This document shows positions 59,326-64,000 of a stretch of 64,000 nt of DNA, piece by piece. A model generated the notes under the pieces. That model made no database searches, had not been told where the DNA came from, and saw only the letters and a list, made by a program, of their open reading frames with translations. The stretch is taken from contig JAAYDU010000061.1 in the NCBI GenBank assembly GCA_012729095.1, positions 1 to 64,000 of the forward strand, written 5' to 3'. A program made the translations under genes and the position numbers. This DNA comes from Methanobacteriota archaeon (lineage in GTDB: Archaea > Thermoplasmatota > Thermoplasmata > Methanomassiliicoccales > UBA472). Each line of letters opens with the position of its first letter. Position 1 is the first letter of the stretch.

Positions 59326-61152
59326 ATGCAAAACATTAGGGCCTCAGCCGAGGCTTCCCCCGGAACGGATCTGAAGAGCGACAGCCCCTGCCAGAACCTG
59401 CTGCGCGCGGGCGATCCACAGGTGTTCGCCGTATTGATGTCGTCGGAGGACGTCGTATCCGCCAGTGCGGCCCTCAAGGGATTGTTGGCCGAGAGGGAGG
59501 CCGCTCTCCACTCGTGGGATTGTCACGTTCATCCCCTGGAACGGTCCAATGCCCTTCACTGCATCCGGGTGATGCACAACTTCCTTTCGCCTAGGAACGA
59601 AAGGGTGAGCGGCATCTCGGTGATAACGCATCTCTTCAACGTTTCGCACGGCTCGGACGAGGGCGTTCACCCGGCCTTCGTCAGTGACGTGCTGCACATA
59701 CTGAGGGGTACCACCGGCGAACCGGTCCTGGACCTTCAGGAGGCCCCTGACTTCGCCACGCTCGACGGGCATGAAGGGGGCATCGTGCGCTCCGATTACC
59801 TTGACGGGATGGCCGAGGCTATGGAGGGCTGGACGCGCAGATACCCCAGCGGGCTGTTGCCGAACGTCATTGCCAGGCGCAAGGAGAACCGTGCCCGGAT
59901 ATTGGAATACCTGAGCGCCGACCTGGACGATTGGAACGATTATGCCTGGCAGATGAGAAACGTCATGCTGAGCCAGGAGGTCATAGGCGACCTTATCGAG
60001 CTGACAGCGGAGGAACGCGAATCCATATCGCTTTGCATGGAGCGCCGCATCCCCTTCGGCATCACTCCCTATTACCTCTCCTTGATGGACCGCGAACCCT
60101 CTCGGAAATGGGACCACGCGGTGCGCGCCCAGGTCATCCCGCCCCTGAGCTATGTGAAAGAGGTGTTGAGGTCTCGTTCGGACCCGTCCTCCAGCCTGGA
60201 CTTCATGATGGAAGGGCAGACCTCCCCGGTGGACCTGGTGACCAGGCGGTATCCCGTGATAGCGATATTCAAGCCTTACAACACCTGCGCCCAGATATGC
60301 GTCTACTGTCAGAGGAACTGGGAGATCGAAGGCGTTCTCTCCGAGGATGCCATGGCCCCCCCGGAAAAGATAGATGCGGCCCTGGATTGGTTCGAGGGGC
60401 ATCCCGCGGTGACCGAGGTCCTGGTGACCGGGGGGGACCCCGCCATACTCGCCAACGGACAACTGCGCTCGATGCTCGGTCGGCTGGGCAGCATGCCGCA
60501 CATCAAAAGGATGCGCTTCGGCACGAGGGTGCCTGTTGTCATGCCTATGAGGATCGATGAAGGGTTCCTGGGGCTGCTGGCTGAACTGCATGACCCCCCC
60601 AGGCGGGAGTTCGCGCTGGTCACCCATTTCGAGCATCCCTACGAGGTGACCCCCGAATCGGCCGCGGCGATCAGATCGATGCGCTCACTGGGCATTCCCG
60701 CCTATAATCAGCAGGTGTTCACCATGGAGAACTGCCGGCGCTTCGAGACCGTGGCGCTCCGTTCCGCCCTGAAGGAGATCGGGGTGGACCCATATTACAC
60801 GTTCAACGCCAAAGGCAAGGAGGAGACGTCCGAGTACCGGGTTCCCATATCCCGGCTGCTGCAGGAACGCAAGGAGGAGGCCAGGCTTCTTCCCGGGTTG
60901 AGCAGGACCGATGAACCGGTGTTCAACATTCCCGCGCTGGGCAAGAACCATCTGCGGGCCTGGCAGCATCACGACCTGATCTCCCTTACTCCCAGAGGGG
61001 AAAGGGTGTACGAGTTCCATCCGTGGGAGAAGAACATCGCCATGGCACCTACCTACGTGCACCGGGACGTGCCCATAGCGGACTTCCTGGACAATTTGGC
61101 GGAAAGAGGCGAGGACCCTGAACTGTACCGCAGCATCTGGTACTACTTCTAG
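59326..61152 (+). CDS. KamA-like radical SAM protein (lysine 2,3-aminomutase family), long form
   Basis: A 608-residue radical SAM protein. Residues about 310-540 carry the KamA core: CxxxCxxC as Cys321, Cys325 and Cys328 (NTCAQICVYCQRNWE), ending with a KamA-type YNQQVF and a PYYTFNAKGKEE region. The N-terminal 300 residues are a helical extension absent from true lysine 2,3-aminomutase (about 420 residues). So the reaction is unknown; the location between mcr and atwA raises the possibility of an MCR- or cofactor-related function. ATG at 59326 with Shine-Dalgarno AAGGTGAG. Ends in TAG. Confidence 0.82.
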   Translation: MQNIRASAEASPGTDLKSDSPCQNLLRAGDPQVFAVLMSSEDVVSASAALKGLLAEREAALHSWDCHVHPLERSNALHCIRVMHNFLSPRNERVSGISVITHLFNVSHGSDEGVHPAFVSDVLHILRGTTGEPVLDLQEAPDFATLDGHEGGIVRSDYLDGMAEAMEGWTRRYPSGLLPNVIARRKENRARILEYLSADLDDWNDYAWQMRNVMLSQEVIGDLIELTAEERESISLCMERRIPFGITPYYLSLMDREPSRKWDHAVRAQVIPPLSYVKEVLRSRSDPSSSLDFMMEGQTSPVDLVTRRYPVIAIFKPYNTCAQICVYCQRNWEIEGVLSEDAMAPPEKIDAALDWFEGHPAVTEVLVTGGDPAILANGQLRSMLGRLGSMPHIKRMRFGTRVPVVMPMRIDEGFLGLLAELHDPPRREFALVTHFEHPYEVTPESAAAIRSMRSLGIPAYNQQVFTMENCRRFETVALRSALKEIGVDPYYTFNAKGKEETSEYRVPISRLLQERKEEARLLPGLSRTDEPVFNIPALGKNHLRAWQHHDLISLTPRGERVYEFHPWEKNIAMAPTYVHRDVPIADFLDNLAERGEDPELYRSIWYYF

Positions 61153-62111
61153 TACCGCTCGGCCAGCTTGGCGAGCAGGTCCGAATACGTACCTTTCCCC
61201 AAATCCATGGTCGCCATGCAGGCTATGGCCTCTCGCTTGCGCATGATCGGGACGGCAATGATTGGCAATCCCCGATAGGGGCCGCTGGTCGACAACCGGC
61301 GTACTATCGAACCCCTCTTCATGGATTCCTCCAGCATCGGTCCGGTGTAATGGGTGTCAATGACCTCCCCGTCCTCGCATCGAACACCGGGGCGGTTCCT
61401 GCTGCGCATGGTGACCGGCAATCGTCCCAGCAGCTCGTGTATGGCCAGGGCCAAGCATCTCAGTTCATCCGCCTCAGTATCGTGGCTAAGTATGCTCGTT
61501 CCCTCGCTCCAGCATCTCCTGGCCAAATTTCCCAAAGAAAGGGCGGCTGTGACGGCTCCCTTCTCCGCCGCGTCGTAGTTGAACGCTGAACCGATTATGA
61601 TCACGTCCCCATCGTCCATCCGGAAGTAGTTCTTCAGGGGCGCTACCAGGGATTGGTCTGGATACTCCTCGTCCCCTGGAAACACTATGCGGGATTCTTT
61701 GACGACCAAGGTGGTGGCGCCTACCGCCCCGGCCCTGACCGCCTCGTCCCTCTGCTCGCAGCCCATGTTGACCCTGTCGGATGCGCATTTTACCAGCACC
61801 GCGCAGTTGAACTTGCCTAAGGTTAGATCGGAAAGGTCGATCTGCCTCACCTCCACGCCGGAGTTGTCCAACTTCCGTTTTCCGCGGTCGGTTATCGTGA
61901 TGCCCAAGCGGGAGCTTTCGATGCACCCCTCCCTCATCATCTTGTCCAGGATCGTCCTGGTGCTTCCCTCCCCTATCTGCAGTACGCCGGCCAAGGCCTT
62001 CCTGCCTATAGGTCCTTCCTTGGCCACCACCTGATGCGCTTTCCATATATGATAGGCGTTGAACTTTGGCGTTGGACCCCCTGCAAAGTAGGAATTGAAG
62101 GACATTGGCAT
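61149..62111 (-). CDS. Putative methanogenesis regulator: HTH (DUF4443) plus DUF2111
   Basis: A 320-residue protein. N-terminal winged helix (about residues 20-85: HIWKAHQVVAKEGPIGRKALAGVLQIGEGSTRTILDKMMREGCI, then ITDRGKRKL), as in archaeal DUF4443 regulators. Residues about 95-205 form an alpha/beta domain with NCAVLVKCASDRV and GDEEYPDQSL; residues about 210-320 match DUF2111 (HELLGRLPVTMRSRNRPGVRCEDGEVIDTHYTGPML). DUF2111 occurs mainly in methanogens. The gene is divergent from atwA, and the dyad 62116-62136 overlaps its own TATA, fitting autorepression. Start 62111 or 62105. Ends in TAG. Confidence 0.8.
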   Translation of the reverse strand: MPMSFNSYFAGGPTPKFNAYHIWKAHQVVAKEGPIGRKALAGVLQIGEGSTRTILDKMMREGCIESSRLGITITDRGKRKLDNSGVEVRQIDLSDLTLGKFNCAVLVKCASDRVNMGCEQRDEAVRAGAVGATTLVVKESRIVFPGDEEYPDQSLVAPLKNYFRMDDGDVIIIGSAFNYDAAEKGAVTAALSLGNLARRCWSEGTSILSHDTEADELRCLALAIHELLGRLPVTMRSRNRPGVRCEDGEVIDTHYTGPMLEESMKRGSIVRRLSTSGPYRGLPIIAVPIMRKREAIACMATMDLGKGTYSDLLAKLAERY

Positions 62112-62115
62112 TATG

Positions 62116-62136
62116 GGATGGATATATAATCCATCC
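62116..62136. promoter_or_regulatory. Methanogenesis-regulon dyad between the regulator and atwA
   Basis: GGATGGATATATAATCCATCC, an 8-5-8 inverted repeat (GGATGGAT / ATCCATCC). Its right 17 bases (GGATATATAATCCATCC) match the dyad upstream of the corrinoid protein at 16 of 17 positions. It covers the regulator's predicted minus-strand TATA (ATTATATATCC). Confidence 0.65.
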
Positions 62137-62184
62137 ATAAATATGTTACATCATCCAATTGTTAAAGCCAGGAGATTTGAACGG

Positions 62185-62202
62185 GGTAAGTATTATATCT
62201 GC
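62185..62202 (+). promoter_or_regulatory. atwA promoter
   Basis: AGTATTATATCTGCAA lies about 25-35 bases before the ATG at 62224, so atwA is probably leaderless or nearly so. The dyad lies about 55 bases upstream of this box. Confidence 0.5.
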
Positions 62203-62223
62203 AATAATCGTTGGCAAACAGGT

Positions 62224-63846
62224 ATGCCCGAGGGTTCAGAGGTTCTAATAATATTGGACAAGGTCTCCAAGAGCTTCAATGGAAACCAAGTTCTGAAGGA
62301 CATAACGACTACCGTCCGCACCGGCGAGGTCCTCGGGCTTATCGGCAAGAGCGGTAGCGGAAAGTCCGTCCTTATCAACGCCATGCGCGGGAACGAGGAG
62401 TACAGGCCTGACTCCGGACGCATCATCTATCGCGTGAACCATTGCGAATCATGCGGATGGATCGACCTGCCCGCAGCTGGCGTAAAATGCCCAATGTGCG
62501 GAAAGGCGACCAAGATCATCGAGGTCGATTTCTGGGCCTTGAACGAAAGAGACCCCGTGCGCATGGCCATGCGCGGCCGCATCGCCATCATGCTGCAGAG
62601 GACCTTCGCCCTGTACGGTGACCTCAGCGTCATAGAGAACGTGTTCGAGGCCATGAAGGAGAAGTCCGACGAGAAGAAAGTGGAGAAGGCCATTAAATTG
62701 CTGGAGATGGTCAATATGACCCATCGTACCATGCACATCGCTCGCGACCTCTCCGGAGGCGAGAAGCAGAGGACCGTGCTCGCCAGACAACTTGCCCGCA
62801 AACCTCTGCTGTTCCTGGCCGACGAACCAACTGGTACCCTGGACCCGGAGACAGCGGACATCGTGCACAAAGCGCTGATAAACGCGGTCAAGGACAGCGG
62901 CATGGCAATGGTGGTCACCTCGCACTGGCCAAAGGCCATAGAACTTCTTTCGGACCGGGCCATCTGGCTCGAGGAAGGGATGATCAAGGAGGAGGGAGAA
63001 CCGAGCGAGATCACCAAGGCCTTCGACGTCAAGTTCGTCAAGACCAAGGAGATGGAGGTCAAGGTCGGTCTGCCGGTCATCCGCGTGGATGGCGCAAAGA
63101 AATACTTCTATTCCATCGTCCGGGGCGTGGTCAAGGCCGTGGACGACGTAACATTGGAGGTCGGGGAAAAGGAGATATTCGGTCTGATCGGTCTAAGCGG
63201 GGCCGGGAAGACCACCCTGTCCCGCATGATATCCGGGATCACCCCTGCCACGCACGGCGAGGTGCTGGTGCGTATCGGGGACGACTGGGTGAACATGTCC
63301 GATCTGGGCGAGGAGGGCAGAGGCCGCGCCACCCAGTACATCGGCATTATGCATCAAGAGAACGCACTTTATCCGTTCAACACCGTCCTGCAGAACCTCA
63401 CGGTCTGCCTGGGCATGAAGCTGCCGCAGGAGCTCGCCAAGATGAAGGCCATTCAGGTGCTTCGCGGCGTGGGCTTCACGGCCAAGGAGGTAGAGCGCAT
63501 ACTTTACGCCTACCCGGACTCCCTCAGCGTGGGAGAGAAACAGCGCATAGCCTTGGCGCGCACCATGATCATCGAGCCCCGCTTCGTGGTCCTTGACGAA
63601 CCTACCGGCACAATGGACCCCATTACCCGTCAGGCGGTGGCCAAGTCCGTGCTGCACGCCCGCAAGGAACTGAACGAGACATTCCTCATAGTCAGTCACG
63701 ACATGGACTTCGTTCTAGCATGCTGCGACCGCGTCGCTCTGATGAGGGGCGGCAAGATGGTCGCCCTGGGGACCCCTCAGGAAGTGCTCAGGGACATGAC
63801 CCAGGAAGATCTGGAAGGCGACGAGTCTGAGGTCTGCGAGGTCTAA
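62224..63846 (+). CDS. atwA: Methyl-coenzyme M reductase activation component A2 (double ABC ATPase)
   Basis: A 540-residue soluble twin-ATPase. First ATPase: Walker A GKSGSGKSVLI, signature LSGGEKQRTVLARQLA, Walker B LLFLADEPTGTLDP. Inserted just after Walker A1 is a zinc-finger-like pair Cys74/77 and Cys89/92 (CESCGW.., KCPMCG), the hallmark of AtwA. Second ATPase: GLSGAGKTTLS, LSVGEKQRIALART, FVVLDEPTGTMDP. It powers the ATP-dependent reductive activation of MCR nickel. Start ATG at 62224; no membrane partner. The next gene mcrC starts three bases after its stop. Confidence 0.95.
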   Translation: MPEGSEVLIILDKVSKSFNGNQVLKDITTTVRTGEVLGLIGKSGSGKSVLINAMRGNEEYRPDSGRIIYRVNHCESCGWIDLPAAGVKCPMCGKATKIIEVDFWALNERDPVRMAMRGRIAIMLQRTFALYGDLSVIENVFEAMKEKSDEKKVEKAIKLLEMVNMTHRTMHIARDLSGGEKQRTVLARQLARKPLLFLADEPTGTLDPETADIVHKALINAVKDSGMAMVVTSHWPKAIELLSDRAIWLEEGMIKEEGEPSEITKAFDVKFVKTKEMEVKVGLPVIRVDGAKKYFYSIVRGVVKAVDDVTLEVGEKEIFGLIGLSGAGKTTLSRMISGITPATHGEVLVRIGDDWVNMSDLGEEGRGRATQYIGIMHQENALYPFNTVLQNLTVCLGMKLPQELAKMKAIQVLRGVGFTAKEVERILYAYPDSLSVGEKQRIALARTMIIEPRFVVLDEPTGTMDPITRQAVAKSVLHARKELNETFLIVSHDMDFVLACCDRVALMRGGKMVALGTPQEVLRDMTQEDLEGDESEVCEV

Positions 63847-63848
63847 GC

Positions 63849-64000
63849 TTGAAAGATTCCATAGGCCGTAAGACGCGCTTCGTGGAATGCCGCGAGGCCC
63901 GGGGCATGGGCGTGGGCGGAAGCCTGGCCCAGAGGGCTACCATATCCGACAGCGGGCGCGACGTGGTCGCGGTGGCCATGGGTCCCGGCAAGAGGCACAT
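63849..64000 (+). CDS. mcrC: McrC (MCR activation complex component), partial
   Basis: The first about 50 residues lie inside the window. GRKTRFVECREARGMGVGGS, then LAQRATISDSGRD and VVAVAMGPGKRHI, match the McrC N-terminus, where GxGGxLAQR and AMxPGxRHI are conserved. McrC is part of the A3a MCR activation complex. In many methanogens it is inside the mcr operon; here it is separated from mcrBDGA by about 6 kb and directly follows atwA. TTG at 63849 is the start. The gene continues past the right edge. Confidence 0.9.
   Translation, partial: MKDSIGRKTRFVECREARGMGVGGSLAQRATISDSGRDVVAVAMGPGKRH

Noticed and set aside
1-64000. CRISPR arrays, insertion sequences, integrases or rRNA genes
   Set aside because: No regularly spaced repeats, transposase motifs, att-like repeats or rRNA segments were seen; the single tRNA has no integrase next to it.

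Overview
The window is about 60 percent GC and archaeal. It has TATA-like promoter boxes, many leaderless or nearly leaderless starts, T-run terminators, archaeal SepF, RtcB and DHH proteins, and a complete mcrBDGA operon. The gene content and the mcr layout (mcrB-D-G-A together, with mcrC elsewhere beside atwA) fit a methanogen of the Methanomassiliicoccales type (Thermoplasmatota), i.e. a hydrogen-dependent methyl-reducing methanogen. This placement is inference from gene content; no rRNA gene is present to confirm it.

Bases 1-13,000 are mostly housekeeping: the trpG-trpE junction, a LysE-type exporter, a flavoprotein-cobO pair (corrinoid adenosylation), a CoA-transferase fused to a GNAT domain, a ThiF/MoeB-type activating enzyme, an ABC exporter, a polysaccharide flippase, and acetyl-CoA synthetase with a wHTH gene upstream and repeated GGAAT/ATTCC sites. 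From 13,000 to 33,500 come a 19-residue CxxC micro-gene, a DMT transporter, a universal stress protein, galU-ugd-glycosyltransferase (surface polysaccharide), two unrecognised membrane or surface proteins, a PUA protein, SepF, an HD hydrolase, RtcB, a 7TM-DUF835 protein, tRNA-His, a CPBP protease, argF, a DHH/RecJ-like protein, a YprB-like nuclease, a phosphoesterase, a sugar epimerase and a 31-residue zinc ribbon.

Bases 33,900-47,000 form a corrinoid C1-transfer island: a MtbC/MtaC-type corrinoid protein, a wHTH regulator, a membrane protein made of six repeats, a HyuA-like ASKHA protein, two UroD-fold methyltransferases (one MtbA-like), an unknown protein, a CobW-type GTPase, a RamA-type corrinoid reductive activator, an MBL-fold protein, and an orphan mtrA-mtrH pair without the membrane Mtr subunits. 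No classical substrate methyltransferase (MtaB, MtmB, MtbB, MttB) is present, so the methyl donor is unknown.

Bases 51,400-64,000 are an MCR island: YcaO and TfuA (McrA thioglycine formation), mcrBDGA, DUF2098, two small unknown proteins, a KamA-like radical SAM protein, a HTH-DUF2111 regulator, atwA (MCR activation ATPase A2) and the start of mcrC. A GGATG-N7-CATCC dyad recurs upstream of the corrinoid protein (two copies) and of mcrB (one copy). A longer version lies between the regulator and atwA. I propose a methanogenesis regulon controlled by that regulator; this is the strongest candidate for an undescribed system here. Seventeen of the 65 complete genes I list end in TAG, and one TAG separates ramA from the MBL gene in the same frame.
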